Origin: Butyrivibrio sp.
GTDB taxonomy: Bacteria > Bacillota > Clostridia > Lachnospirales > Lachnospiraceae
Reading direction: 5' to 3'
Assembly: GCA_015056655.1 (NCBI GenBank)
Contig: SVFV01000004.1
Location: forward strand, 62,001 to 126,000
Length of the DNA: 64,000 bases
Each line of letters opens with the position of its first letter. Within the stretch, counting starts at the first letter, position 1. A program made the position numbers and the translations under genes. This document shows positions 33,989-43,893 of the stretch, piece by piece. The notes beneath the pieces were generated by a model. The model searched no databases. It was given only the letters and a program-made list of their open reading frames with translations, and was not told the origin of the DNA.

Positions 33989-36076
33989 ATGAAGACATTT
34001 ACAACAGAACTGGCTGGTCGTACCCTTAAGGTAGAAATCGGCAAGGTAGGAAAACAGGCTAACGGATGTGCATTTATGCAGTATGGTGATACAACTGTAT
34101 TATCTACAGCTACAGCATCAGACAAGCCTAGAGACGGAATTGATTTCTTCCCTCTCAGTGTAGAGTACAGTGAGAAATTCTATTCTGTAGGAAAATTCCC
34201 GGGAGGATTTAACAAGCGTGAGGGCAAGCCTTCAGAGAATGCGATTCTTACGAGCCGTGTAATCGACAGACCTATGCGTCCGCTTTTCCCTAAGGATTAT
34301 CGTAATGACGTTACTATCGAGAACATGGTAATGTCAGTAGATACACAGTGCCGCCCTGAGCTTGTGGCCATGATCGGTTCATCTGTGGCTGTGTCAATTT
34401 CAGATATTCCGTTTGATGGCCCTTGTGCAATGACACAGGTTGGTCTTATCGATGGTGAGTTTGTTATCAACCCTTCACAGGAGCAGTGGGATACAGGTGA
34501 TATGCGCCTTACTGTTGCATCTGTAGGTCAGAAGGTTATCATGATCGAGGCTGGTTGTAACGAGGTTCCTGAAGAGAAAATGAAGGAAGCTATTTACATG
34601 GCTCATGATGTTAACCTTAAGCTCATCGAGTTCATTAAGGGTATCGTAGCAGAGGTTGGTAAGCCGAAGCACGAGTATGAGAGCTGCGCAGTTCCTCAGG
34701 AACTTTTCGATGCAATCAAGGAAGTTGTTCCTCAGGAAGAGATGGAGAAGGCTGTATTCACAGATGAGAAGCAGCAGCGCGAAGCTAATATTTCAGAGAT
34801 TACAAATCGCCTTACAGAGAAGTTTGCAGACAACGAAGAGTGGCTTGCAATTCTCGGCGAAGCTATTTATCAGTATGAGAAAAAGACTGTTCGTAAGATG
34901 ATCCTTAAGGACCACAAGCGTCCTGATGGAAGAGCACTTGATCAGATTCGTCCTCTTTCAGCTGAGATCGATCTTATTCCTCGCGTACACGGAAGTGCTA
35001 TGTTCACTCGTGGACAGACACAGATCTGTGACGTTACAACACTTGCTCCTCTTTCAGAGATGCAGAAGATTGAAGGACTTGATCCTTACGTAACAGGTAA
35101 GAGATACATTCACCAGTACAATTTCCCTGCTTATTCAGTAGGTGAGACAAAGGTTTCAAGAGGACCTGGACGTCGTGAGATTGGTCATGGTGCACTTGCA
35201 GAGAGAGCACTTCTCCCTGTACTTCCTTCTGAGGAAGAGTTCCCTTATGCAATCCGTTGCGTATCTGAGACTTTTGAGAGTAATGGTTCAACATCAATGG
35301 CTTCAACATGTGCATCATGTATGTCACTTATGGCTGCTGGTGTTCCGATTAAGAAGATGGTTGCTGGTATCAGCTGTGGTCTTGTAACAGGTGATACAGA
35401 TGATGATTTCGTAGTACTTACAGATATCCAGGGTCTTGAGGACTTCTTCGGAGACATGGACTTCAAGGTAACAGGTACTAAGGAAGGTATCACAGCTATT
35501 CAGATGGATATCAAGATCCACGGTCTTACAAAGCCTATCGTTGAGAAGGCAATTTCACAGTGCCGTGAAGCTCGTCTCTTCATCATGGATGAGTGCATGA
35601 GCAAGGCAATTGCTGAGCCTCGTAAGGAAGTTAGCAAGTATGCTCCTAAGATCATTTCTATCGAAATCGATCCTGAGAGAATCGGTGATGTAGTAGGTCA
35701 GCGTGGTAAGACAATCAACGAGATCATCGCTCGTACAGGTGTTAAGATTGATATCACAGACGATGGTAAGGTAAGCATCTGCGGCGAAGATATCGACAAG
35801 ATGCAGAAAGCTATCGACATGATCAACATCATCACAACTGACTTTGAGAAGGGTCAGGTATTCACAGGTAAGGTTGTAAGCATCAAGGAATTCGGCGCAT
35901 TCGTTGAGTTCGCTCCTGGAAAAGAGGGTATGGTTCACATCAGCAAGATCGCTAATGAGAGAATCGACCACGTTGAGGATGTACTTACACTTGGTGATGA
36001 AGTTAAGGTTGTTTGCCTTGGTAAGGACAGAATGGGCAGAATCAGCTTCAGCATGAAGGATGTAGCTCAGAAGTAA
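33989..36076 (+). CDS. pnp: polynucleotide phosphorylase
   Basis: 3'-5' phosphorolytic exoribonuclease. Two RNase PH domains (first from about residue 10; second with GRREIGHGALAERALLPVLP near 390), then KH (IGDVVGQRGKTINEIIARTG near 565) and S1 domains (FTGKVVSIKEFGAFVEFAPG near 625). 695 residues is typical. The ribosome site is AAGGAGATAAAT. Confidence 0.98.
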   Translation: MKTFTTELAGRTLKVEIGKVGKQANGCAFMQYGDTTVLSTATASDKPRDGIDFFPLSVEYSEKFYSVGKFPGGFNKREGKPSENAILTSRVIDRPMRPLFPKDYRNDVTIENMVMSVDTQCRPELVAMIGSSVAVSISDIPFDGPCAMTQVGLIDGEFVINPSQEQWDTGDMRLTVASVGQKVIMIEAGCNEVPEEKMKEAIYMAHDVNLKLIEFIKGIVAEVGKPKHEYESCAVPQELFDAIKEVVPQEEMEKAVFTDEKQQREANISEITNRLTEKFADNEEWLAILGEAIYQYEKKTVRKMILKDHKRPDGRALDQIRPLSAEIDLIPRVHGSAMFTRGQTQICDVTTLAPLSEMQKIEGLDPYVTGKRYIHQYNFPAYSVGETKVSRGPGRREIGHGALAERALLPVLPSEEEFPYAIRCVSETFESNGSTSMASTCASCMSLMAAGVPIKKMVAGISCGLVTGDTDDDFVVLTDIQGLEDFFGDMDFKVTGTKEGITAIQMDIKIHGLTKPIVEKAISQCREARLFIMDECMSKAIAEPRKEVSKYAPKIISIEIDPERIGDVVGQRGKTINEIIARTGVKIDITDDGKVSICGEDIDKMQKAIDMINIITTDFEKGQVFTGKVVSIKEFGAFVEFAPGKEGMVHISKIANERIDHVEDVLTLGDEVKVVCLGKDRMGRISFSMKDVAQK

Positions 36077-36098
36077 TATTATTCTAAATATGTTACAA

Positions 36099-36132
36099 TA
36101 TAGGGGATGCGAGAAATCGTATCCCCTATTTT
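36099..36132 (+). terminator. terminator after pnp
   Basis: ATAGGGGAT (36100-36108) pairs with ATCCCCTAT (36121-36129), with an inner GCGA/TCGT stem, followed by TTTA. Confidence 0.8.
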
Positions 36133-36162
36133 ACTTAATTACATTCCTAGGAGGTAACTTTA

Positions 36163-37314
36163 ATGGGAAGAATATTTTTGATAGTTTTAGACAGCTTTGG
36201 CGTAGGTGAAGAGCCTGACGCTGCTGAATATGGTGATTTTGACGTAAACACCTTAAGATCATGCGCTACAAGTAAGTATTTCAGCATGCCTAATATGGGT
36301 GCAATGGGACTTTTCAATATTGATGGTGTTGATTGCGTTCCTGGAGTAGCTAATCCTACAGCCGCTTATGGTAAGTGCCAGGAAGCAAGTAAAGATAAGG
36401 ATACAACAACAGGTCACTGGGAGATAGCAGGTGTAGTATCACCTAAGCCCATGCCAAAATTCCCCAATGGATTCCCTCAGGAGTTCCTTGATGCTTTCAG
36501 TAAGAGAGTTGGCAGAGGCGTTATCTGTAACAAGCCTTATTCAGGAACACAGGTTATTGCTGATTACGGCGATGAGCATGTGAAGACAGGTAACCTTATC
36601 GTCTATACTTCTGCAGATTCTGTATTTCAGATTGCTGCTCATGAGGATGTAGTTCCTCTTGAGACTCTTTATGAGTATTGCCATATCGCAAGAGAAATGC
36701 TTCAGGGTGACCTCGGTGTTGGACGTGTAATTGCCAGACCTTTTGTTGGAACTAGCGGCAATTATACAAGAACACCTCACAGACATGACTATTCTCTTGA
36801 GCCACCTAAGACAACAATGCTTGATCAGCTTAAAGCTGCAGGCAAGGACGTTCTTGGTGTAGGTAAGATTCGTGATATCTTTGAGGGCAAGGGCCTTACA
36901 GAGTTTGTCTTCACAGAGAGCAATGCAGATGGTATCGAGAAAACTCTTGCTTATATGGACAGAGACTTCGATGGACTTTGCTTTGTTAACCTCGTAGACT
37001 TTGATATGCTTTATGGCCACAGAAGAGATATTGATGGCTATGCAAAGGCTCTTAATTACTTTGACACTAAGCTCCCTGAGATGGTAGCTAAGCTTAAGGA
37101 TGATGACATCATCATGATGACAGCTGACCATGGCTGCGATCCTGCTTACCAGAAGACTACAGACCATACAAGAGAGTACATTCCTTTCATTATGTATGGT
37201 AAAAATGTAACACCTAAGAACCTTGGCACAAGAAGTACATTTGCTGATATTGCAGCTACTGTTCTTGACTATTTCAAGATTAAGCCTGAATTTGAAGGAA
37301 CATCCATGCTTTAA
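36163..37314 (+). CDS. deoB: phosphopentomutase
   Basis: Interconverts (deoxy)ribose 1- and 5-phosphates in nucleoside catabolism. Alkaline-phosphatase superfamily metal residues are visible in FLIVLDSFGVGEEPDAAEYG at the N-terminus and MMTADHGCDPAYQKTTDHTR near the C-terminus; KDTTTGHWEIAG is the family signature. CTAGGAGGTAACTTTA precedes the start. Single-gene unit. Confidence 0.96.
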   Translation: MGRIFLIVLDSFGVGEEPDAAEYGDFDVNTLRSCATSKYFSMPNMGAMGLFNIDGVDCVPGVANPTAAYGKCQEASKDKDTTTGHWEIAGVVSPKPMPKFPNGFPQEFLDAFSKRVGRGVICNKPYSGTQVIADYGDEHVKTGNLIVYTSADSVFQIAAHEDVVPLETLYEYCHIAREMLQGDLGVGRVIARPFVGTSGNYTRTPHRHDYSLEPPKTTMLDQLKAAGKDVLGVGKIRDIFEGKGLTEFVFTESNADGIEKTLAYMDRDFDGLCFVNLVDFDMLYGHRRDIDGYAKALNYFDTKLPEMVAKLKDDDIIMMTADHGCDPAYQKTTDHTREYIPFIMYGKNVTPKNLGTRSTFADIAATVLDYFKIKPEFEGTSML

Positions 37315-37334
37315 TAAATTCAATATTTGACTTT

Positions 37335-37374
37335 ATGCGCACCTTTTCATAAAATAGGAAGGGTGCGCATTTTT
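37335..37374 (+). terminator. terminator after deoB
   Basis: ATGCGCACC (37335-37343) pairs with GGTGCGCAT (37362-37370), followed by TTTT. Confidence 0.85.
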
Positions 37375-37459
37375 ATGCGTGATTTTGGCGTGAGAATTTC
37401 CATGTGGAATTCAAAGCTATACGCTATGTTTTATGTAGAATTTTTCAGAAAGGCTAAAC

Positions 37460-39073
37460 ATGAGTAATAATCAGATTACAGAAGAGATCAATAAGAGACG
37501 TACTTTTGCGATCATATCTCACCCCGACGCAGGTAAGACTACACTTACTGAGAAGTTCCTTCTTTATGGTGGAGCTATCAACCTTGCGGGTTCAGTTAAG
37601 GGTAAGGCAACAGCAAGACATGCAGTATCTGACTGGATGGAGATAGAGAAGCAGAGAGGTATTTCAGTTACTTCTTCAGTACTTCAGTTTAACTATGAGG
37701 ATTGCTGTATCAACATTCTTGATACTCCTGGACACCAGGATTTCTCAGAGGATACATATAGAACACTTATGGCTGCTGATTCAGCTGTCATGGTTATCGA
37801 TGCTAGTAAGGGTGTTGAGCCACAGACCAAGAAGCTTTTCAAGGTCTGCACCATGAGACATATTCCGATTTTTACTTTCATCAACAAGCTTGATAGAGAT
37901 GCAATGGATACCTATGAGCTTCTTGATGATATTGAGAATCATCTTGGTATTGCTACTTGTCCTATGAATCTTCCCATCGGTTCTGGTAAGAACTTCAAGG
38001 GCATTTACGATCGTAGAGAGAAGCATGTAGTAACCTTCGCTGATACCATGAAGGGAACTAAGGAAGGAACTGAGACAATCATTCCTTTTGATGACAGAGA
38101 TCAGCTTGTAAATACTATTGGCGAGGAAGCTCTTGAGAACCTTGAGGGTGAAATTGAGCTTATGGATGGTGCAGGTGCTGAGTTTGATCTTGCTGAGGTC
38201 AGAGCTGGAAATCTTACACCTGTATTCTTTGGATCAGCTCTTCAGAACTTTGGTGTTGAGCTTTTCCTTCATAACTTCCTTGAGATGGCTACTCCTCCCA
38301 GTGGAAGAAAGTCAGCAGAGGGTGAGCTTATCAATCCTCTTGACCATGAGTTTACAGCCTTTGTATTTAAGATTCAGGCAAATATGAACAAGGCACACAG
38401 AGACAGAGTTGCGTTCATGCGTATCTGCTCAGGCCGCTATGATGCTGAGAAGGAAGTAAAGCATATGCAGTCTGGCAAGGTATTCAGACTTTCGCAGCCT
38501 CAGCAGCTTATGGCTGATGAGAGAAAGATTTTGTCTGAGGCATACGCTGGAGATATCATGGGTGTATTTGATCCGGGTATTTTCTCAATCGGTGATACAG
38601 TATGTATGCCCAAGGATACAGTAACTTACGAAGGAATTCCTACATTCGCTCCTGAGCATTTTGCAAGAGTGAGACAGGTTGATACCATGAAGCGTAAGCA
38701 GTTCGTTAAGGGTATCGAGCAGATCGCACAGGAGGGTGCTATCCAGATTTTCCAGGAATTCAACATGGGTATGGAAGAAATCATAGTTGGTGTTGTTGGT
38801 GTTCTGCAGTTTGATGTACTTAAATTCAGACTTCAAAACGAGTATAATGTAGAGATACTACTTGATACACTTCCTTACGAATATATTCGCTGGGTAGATA
38901 ATGATGATATTGACCTTAATTCTCTGGTTGGAACATCAGATATGAAGAAGATCAAGGATATGAATGGAAGACCGCTTCTTTTGTTTGTTAATGAATGGAG
39001 TCCCAAGATGGTACTTGATCGTAACGAAGGCCTTAAGCTTTCTGAGTTCAACGAAAACGTCAGCTATTCATAA
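37460..39073 (+). CDS. prfC: peptide chain release factor 3
   Basis: GTPase that recycles RF1/RF2 after termination. G motifs: AIISHPDAGKTTLTEKFLLY (P-loop), NILDTPGHQDFSEDTYRTLM (G3), FINKLDRDAMD (G4). The 537-residue length matches RF3 rather than EF-G. AAAGGCTAAAC is a modest ribosome site. Confidence 0.95.
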   Translation: MSNNQITEEINKRRTFAIISHPDAGKTTLTEKFLLYGGAINLAGSVKGKATARHAVSDWMEIEKQRGISVTSSVLQFNYEDCCINILDTPGHQDFSEDTYRTLMAADSAVMVIDASKGVEPQTKKLFKVCTMRHIPIFTFINKLDRDAMDTYELLDDIENHLGIATCPMNLPIGSGKNFKGIYDRREKHVVTFADTMKGTKEGTETIIPFDDRDQLVNTIGEEALENLEGEIELMDGAGAEFDLAEVRAGNLTPVFFGSALQNFGVELFLHNFLEMATPPSGRKSAEGELINPLDHEFTAFVFKIQANMNKAHRDRVAFMRICSGRYDAEKEVKHMQSGKVFRLSQPQQLMADERKILSEAYAGDIMGVFDPGIFSIGDTVCMPKDTVTYEGIPTFAPEHFARVRQVDTMKRKQFVKGIEQIAQEGAIQIFQEFNMGMEEIIVGVVGVLQFDVLKFRLQNEYNVEILLDTLPYEYIRWVDNDDIDLNSLVGTSDMKKIKDMNGRPLLLFVNEWSPKMVLDRNEGLKLSEFNENVSYS

Positions 39074-39093
39074 ATAGTCGGAGTAAAAAAGGT

Positions 39094-40680
39094 ATGATGA
39101 GGGGCATGGGTGTTTTTAAAAACTTAATAAGAAAAGCATCTGCCCCTTTTTTGGCAGTGCTTATAACTGTTTCGCTGACTGGCTGTGGTGATAAAATCAC
39201 CCGCTATCTGCAGAATAATAATCTTCTGGATTCTTATGATGATGGAGATTCTTCATCTATCTGGGAGAGTGTTCCGGAGGAGGATTTAAATGCAGATAAG
39301 CAAAATGATGAAAACACAGCTGATTCAGGCACTGCAAAAACTATGGAAGAGGGAGATAACTCTTCTATAGATGTGGAGGATTCAGCAGATAATGAACGAG
39401 CTGACACAGAGAGTGCAACTTCAGAATCTGAATCTGAAACTGCTGATGCATCAGCATCAGACACGATTGATATAGATAGTGTTAATAAGAAGATAGATGA
39501 TCTTATAAGTCAGCTTGAGGAAGAGACAGGACGCACTGACAGACATAACGAGGAAACTGTCGAAGAAAATGATAAGGGTCAGGATGCGACAACTTATTTT
39601 AGTGACACCTATCAGAATGCCCAGAGGACATCACTTGGTCTTACAAGCTTAGACATTCCTGCATTGAAGGCTTCTCAGCAGGGTAAATATGCGTATGAGC
39701 ATCTTACTGAGGAAGGCAAGACTCTTTATGTGGAGCTTTTAACCATAATTGAACACAGAGCGGAGGATGTGGTTGTTTCCACACTTGATGAGGAAACACT
39801 TGATGTAGTCTGCAGCTTTGTTCTTGCTGATCACCCTGAAATTTTCTACATGGATGGTTACACCTATACCAGATACACAATTGGTGGCGAGCTAAAAAAG
39901 CTTTCCTTTACTGGAAATTATATCTATGGTGCTGACGAAGTCGCTTCCAGACAGCAGAAAATAGATGCCTATGCTGCCAACTGTCTTGTTGGAATGCCTA
40001 TGGATGGCGATGATTATTCCAAGGTTAAGTATATCTATGACTATCTTGTAACGAATACAGATTATGACAGCTCGGCTCCTGATAATCAGAATATCTGCTC
40101 CGTATTTTTATACGGTAAATCTGTATGTCAGGGTTATGCAAAGGCTACGCAGTATCTTCTTAATATGGCTGGTATTCCCACAACCCTGGTAACAGGAAAA
40201 GTGAATGGCGTTGGACATGCCTGGAATCTTGTTTATGCGGATGGTGAATACACCTATGTGGACACAACCTGGGGTGATTCTTCTTACCAGAAGCTTGAAT
40301 CGGGTGACAGTAGTCAGAAGATGCCTCTTATCAATTACACATACCTTTGTTGTACTACTCAGGACATAAGTAAAACCCATGTTATATCGGAGACCTTGCC
40401 GATGCCCGAGTGCACTTCCATGAGGAACAACTACTATGTCAGAGAGGGAGAATACTTCACAGAAACAGATATGAACGCTGTGAGTAATCTTTTCTCCAGA
40501 AGGTACGCTGACGGAAGCAATAATGTGACTATAAAGTGTAGTACCAAGGCTGTTTATGACGATCTGATAAACAGACTGATAAACGACCAGCAGGTGTTCA
40601 GTTACATGGATGGATCCAATAATACGGTTTCTTATACGACCTTTGACGAGCAGTACATTTTGATTATTTGGCTATACTAA
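39094..40680 (+). CDS. lipoprotein with transglutaminase-like domain
   Basis: Exported lipoprotein: hydrophobic signal ending AVLITVSLTGCGDK with lipobox Cys31. A long Ser/Glu/Asp-rich linker (about 45-165), probably disordered, separates the anchor from a transglutaminase-like domain with Cys345 (GKSVCQGYAKATQYLL), His375 (GVGHAWNLVYADG) and Asp390 (YTYVDTTWGDSS). It is likely a surface thiol enzyme acting on peptides or wall material; the substrate is unknown. A short gap after prfC suggests possible cotranscription. It has the same catalytic domain class as the island gene at 16979, but different anchoring and C-terminus. Confidence 0.85.
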   Translation: MMRGMGVFKNLIRKASAPFLAVLITVSLTGCGDKITRYLQNNNLLDSYDDGDSSSIWESVPEEDLNADKQNDENTADSGTAKTMEEGDNSSIDVEDSADNERADTESATSESESETADASASDTIDIDSVNKKIDDLISQLEEETGRTDRHNEETVEENDKGQDATTYFSDTYQNAQRTSLGLTSLDIPALKASQQGKYAYEHLTEEGKTLYVELLTIIEHRAEDVVVSTLDEETLDVVCSFVLADHPEIFYMDGYTYTRYTIGGELKKLSFTGNYIYGADEVASRQQKIDAYAANCLVGMPMDGDDYSKVKYIYDYLVTNTDYDSSAPDNQNICSVFLYGKSVCQGYAKATQYLLNMAGIPTTLVTGKVNGVGHAWNLVYADGEYTYVDTTWGDSSYQKLESGDSSQKMPLINYTYLCCTTQDISKTHVISETLPMPECTSMRNNYYVREGEYFTETDMNAVSNLFSRRYADGSNNVTIKCSTKAVYDDLINRLINDQQVFSYMDGSNNTVSYTTFDEQYILIIWLY

Positions 40681-40745
40681 TAGTAGAAAAAATTGTATAA
40701 TTATTAGAGTTTATGGATAAACTAAGGCGAAAGGAAATTACTTCT

Positions 40746-41117
40746 ATGGATAAGGAATTACAGAATAAAGTTGTAAAAAAAGGTAAGATCGGTTCTGTTA
40801 AAGTGGCAGATGATGTTGTCGCAAAGATTGCAGCACTTGCAGCTCTTGAAATAGAGGGAGTTAGTGCTATGGCAGGCGGAATTACCAATGACAATATTGA
40901 AAAATTCAGTGCCAAGAACGTCTTAAAGAGTTCCAAGGTATTTGTTGGAGATGGAAAAGTAAGAGTTGATATGTCAATTCTCATGAACTACAGCTACAAC
41001 ATTCCTGCTACAAGTAAGCAGGTTCAGGACAGAGTAAAAACTTCAATACAGAGCATGACAGGTCTTGATGTTACAGATGTTAATGTTCGTATTGCCGGAA
41101 TCACAATGCCGGAGTAA
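40746..41117 (+). CDS. Asp23/Gls24 envelope stress-type protein
   Basis: Asp23 family: KIGSVKVADDVVAKIAALAA, EIEGVSAMAGG, and VQDRVKTSIQSMTGLDVTDV near the end. These proteins sit at the membrane face and in Staphylococcus are stress related; in Clostridia a copy next to nusB is common. I prefer ATG at 40746 (AAAGGAAATTACTTCT upstream) over the in-frame ATG at 40713. Confidence 0.9.
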   Translation: MDKELQNKVVKKGKIGSVKVADDVVAKIAALAALEIEGVSAMAGGITNDNIEKFSAKNVLKSSKVFVGDGKVRVDMSILMNYSYNIPATSKQVQDRVKTSIQSMTGLDVTDVNVRIAGITMPE

Positions 41118-41134
41118 TAAACGCGAGGATATTT

Positions 41135-41533
41135 ATGAAGAGATCAGAACTTAGAGAACAGGTTTTCAAGCTCCTTTTTCGTGTGGAGTTTAACACCCCC
41201 GAAGAGATGAGCGAGCAGAAGGACCTTTTTATCGCCACAAGCGATGTAGAAATTTCAGATAAGGATGCTGCTTATGTAAAGGAACGCTATGAGCAGATTG
41301 CAGCTAAGATACCAGAGATAGATGCCCTTATTAATGCAGAGACAAAGGGCTGGGATACTGAGAGAATCGGTAAGGTTGAGCTTGCAATTTTAAGATTAGC
41401 AGTTTATGAGATTAAGTTTGATGAGCAGGTTCCTACAGGCGTTGCTATCAATGAGGCTGTAGAACTTTCCAAGAAGTTTGGACAGGACGGAGCATCATCA
41501 TTTGTAAATGGAGTGCTTGCAAAATTTGCGTAA
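41135..41533 (+). CDS. nusB: transcription antitermination factor NusB
   Basis: rRNA antitermination factor. All-helical: SELREQVFKLLFRVEFN, then WDTERIGKVELAILRLAVYE and GVAINEAVELSKKFGQDGAS, the conserved C-terminal signature. Its last 26 bases overlap the xseA reading frame. Confidence 0.96.
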   Translation: MKRSELREQVFKLLFRVEFNTPEEMSEQKDLFIATSDVEISDKDAAYVKERYEQIAAKIPEIDALINAETKGWDTERIGKVELAILRLAVYEIKFDEQVPTGVAINEAVELSKKFGQDGASSFVNGVLAKFA

Positions 41534-42752
41534 CGTAAACGTTTATACAGTCAGCTATATCAATTCATTCATCAAGAATATGTTTCAGCAGGAACCACTT
41601 CTTAATAACCTTACGGTTAAAGGAGAGGTGAGTAACTGCAAATACCATACCTCCGGTCACATCTACTTTACGCTTAAGGATGGGTCCGGAGCAATTTCTT
41701 GTGTGATGTTTAAGAGCAGCAGGCTGAACGGACTTAAATTCCAGATGAAGGAAGGACAGTCTGTTTTAGTTACCGGATCAATTGATACTTATGAGAGAGA
41801 CGGTAAATATCAGCTGTATGCCAGAAAAATAGAGCTCGATGGCGAAGGTGCTCTTTACGAGAAATATGAAAAGCTCAAAAAAGAGCTTGAAGAGAGAGGG
41901 CTTTTTGCAAAAGAGTATAAGCAGCCAATTCCCAAGTATATAAAGACACTTGGCGTTGTAACTGCATCTACTGGAGCTGCTGTAAGAGATATTATAAATA
42001 TCTCCACAAGAAGAAATCCATACGTACAGATTATCCTTTATCCTGCTATAGTTCAGGGAGACCAGGCTGCTGAAAGCATTGTTAAGGGTATAAGTGTCCT
42101 TGAGCAGGCTGGCGTAGACACAATTATAGTTGGAAGAGGCGGCGGAAGCATAGAGGATCTGTGGGCGTTTAATGAGGAGATAGTGGCTGAGGCCATTTTT
42201 AACTGCAGTATTCCAATCATATCAGCAGTAGGTCATGAGACGGATACTACCATTGCTGACTATGTGGCAGATTTACGTGCACCGACTCCTTCAGCGGCAG
42301 CAGAGCTTGCAGTTTATGATGTCGACCTTCTTATGCAGGATATAAAGGCATATCAGGATATCCTTTATCGCAAGATGAACGTGGAGATAGACAGGTTAAG
42401 AAACAAGGCTCTTGGTGATAAGAGACTTCTTGAACATTTATCTCCTGAAGCGAGAATACGTGATAAGAGGATGAGAGCAGCCCAGATGGGTGATAAGCTT
42501 GAACGCCTGATGCTTGATATGATCAGAGACAAACGTCATGAGCTTGATGTAGACATCGAGAGATTAAAGGCGCTTAGTCCACTGGATAAGCTTCATTCAG
42601 GCTTTTCCTATGTGGCAGATGATAATGGCAGGAACATCAGGCAGATAGGGCAGGTTAAGGCAGGCGATAAGCTGTCTATTTATGTCAGTGACGGAACTAT
42701 AATGGCGACTGCTGACAGTGTGGAGAAGAAAAATTATGGCAAAAAAGAGTGA
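41508..42752 (+). CDS. xseA: exodeoxyribonuclease VII large subunit
   Basis: ssDNA exonuclease with XseB. N-terminal OB fold (NLTVKGEVSNCKYHTSGHIY), then the catalytic region (PKYIKTLGVVTASTGAAVRD, VGRGGGSIEDLWAFNEE, SAVGHETDTTIADYVADLRA) and a coiled-coil C-terminus. The ATG at 41508 lies inside nusB; a TTG at 41526 would give the more usual short N-terminus, so the exact start is open. Confidence 0.95.
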   Translation: MECLQNLRNVNVYTVSYINSFIKNMFQQEPLLNNLTVKGEVSNCKYHTSGHIYFTLKDGSGAISCVMFKSSRLNGLKFQMKEGQSVLVTGSIDTYERDGKYQLYARKIELDGEGALYEKYEKLKKELEERGLFAKEYKQPIPKYIKTLGVVTASTGAAVRDIINISTRRNPYVQIILYPAIVQGDQAAESIVKGISVLEQAGVDTIIVGRGGGSIEDLWAFNEEIVAEAIFNCSIPIISAVGHETDTTIADYVADLRAPTPSAAAELAVYDVDLLMQDIKAYQDILYRKMNVEIDRLRNKALGDKRLLEHLSPEARIRDKRMRAAQMGDKLERLMLDMIRDKRHELDVDIERLKALSPLDKLHSGFSYVADDNGRNIRQIGQVKAGDKLSIYVSDGTIMATADSVEKKNYGKKE

Positions 42753-42960
42753 AGATAAAGAACTAACTATAGAAGAAGCTTTTTTAGCTGTTGATGAAAA
42801 GATAAAGGCCCTCGAGGAAGAGGATGTGACTTTGGAGCAGTCCTTTAAGTTTTTTGAAGAGGGCATGGAGCTTCTGAAATATTGCAACGAATCAATTGAT
42901 AAGGTTGAGAAGAAGGTCCAGAAAATTATGCAGGATGGGCAGACGGAGGACTTTGAATAA
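42736..42960 (+). CDS. xseB: exodeoxyribonuclease VII small subunit
   Basis: 74 residues with the XseB pattern TIEEAFLAVDEKIKALEEED and LEQSFKFFEEGMELLKYCNE. ATG at 42736 follows GTGGAGAAGAAAAATT. It overlaps the end of xseA and its stop overlaps the ispA start. Confidence 0.95.
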   Translation: MAKKSEDKELTIEEAFLAVDEKIKALEEEDVTLEQSFKFFEEGMELLKYCNESIDKVEKKVQKIMQDGQTEDFE

Positions 42961-43880
42961 TGTCTGATTTTGAGAAGGCACTTTTAGAGAAGGCAGAAGA
43001 AGCAGAAAAGATTATTCAGGGCTTTTTACCAAAAGAAGAGGGATACCAGAAGCTTGTTATAGAAGCCATGAATTATAGTATCCTTGCAGGTGGAAAACGC
43101 ATAAGACCTGTTCTTATGATGGAAACCTACAGAGCTTTTGGCGGAGAGGATTTATCAGTTGTGGCACCATTCATGGCTGCAATAGAGATGATCCATAACT
43201 ATTCTCTTGTACATGATGATCTTCCTGCAATGGACAATGACGAATACAGAAGAGGACGTAAGACTACGCATGTTGTCTACGGACCTGGAATGGCTACTCT
43301 TGCAGGTGATGGACTTTTGAACCTGGCGTATGAGACAGCCATAAAGTCATTTTTGATTAATGCGAATCTGGATTCCTATGATGGAGATGTCGCTGACAGA
43401 AGAGTTAAGGCTCTCCAGATCCTTGCTGAGAAAGCAGGAATTTATGGTATGGTTGGTGGACAGTGCGCTGACATCTGTGCAGAAGGAAAAAGCGAGGCTA
43501 CTCTTGAGGAGCTTCTATTCATACATGAAAATAAGACAGCAGCGATGCTTGAAAGCAGTATGATGATAGGAGCAATACTTGCAGGAGCAGACAGCAAGGC
43601 TGTTTCAGAGATTGAGAAGGCAGCCAGCAAAATTGGAATAGCTTTCCAGATTCAGGATGATATCCTTGATGTAACTGGAGACGAAAAGGAACTCGGTAAG
43701 CCTATTGGCTCCGATGAGAAAAACGAAAAGACAACTTATGTAAGTCTTAATGGAATAGAGGCTTCCAAGGAAGAAGTTAAAAAGCTTTCTGACGAGGCTT
43801 GCGATATTTTGAGAATGACAAAGAAAAGTGAAGAATTCCTGATACCACTTGTACTTTGGATGATATCTCGAAACAAATGA
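42960..43880 (+). CDS. ispA: polyprenyl (farnesyl/geranylgeranyl) diphosphate synthase
   Basis: trans-Prenyltransferase condensing IPP with allylic diphosphates. First Asp-rich motif in SLVHDDLPAMDNDEYRRGR, second in FQIQDDILDVTGDEKELGKP, plus GGKRIRPVLMM near the N-terminus. Product chain length is most likely C15 (ispA position before dxs) but is not fixed by sequence here. Confidence 0.93.
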   Translation: MSDFEKALLEKAEEAEKIIQGFLPKEEGYQKLVIEAMNYSILAGGKRIRPVLMMETYRAFGGEDLSVVAPFMAAIEMIHNYSLVHDDLPAMDNDEYRRGRKTTHVVYGPGMATLAGDGLLNLAYETAIKSFLINANLDSYDGDVADRRVKALQILAEKAGIYGMVGGQCADICAEGKSEATLEELLFIHENKTAAMLESSMMIGAILAGADSKAVSEIEKAASKIGIAFQIQDDILDVTGDEKELGKPIGSDEKNEKTTYVSLNGIEASKEEVKKLSDEACDILRMTKKSEEFLIPLVLWMISRNK

Positions 43881-43893
43881 GGTTAAACTGATC

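Noticed and set aside
36541..37323. 260-codon minus-strand open frame
   Set aside because: Entirely antisense to deoB; a shadow of its codon use.
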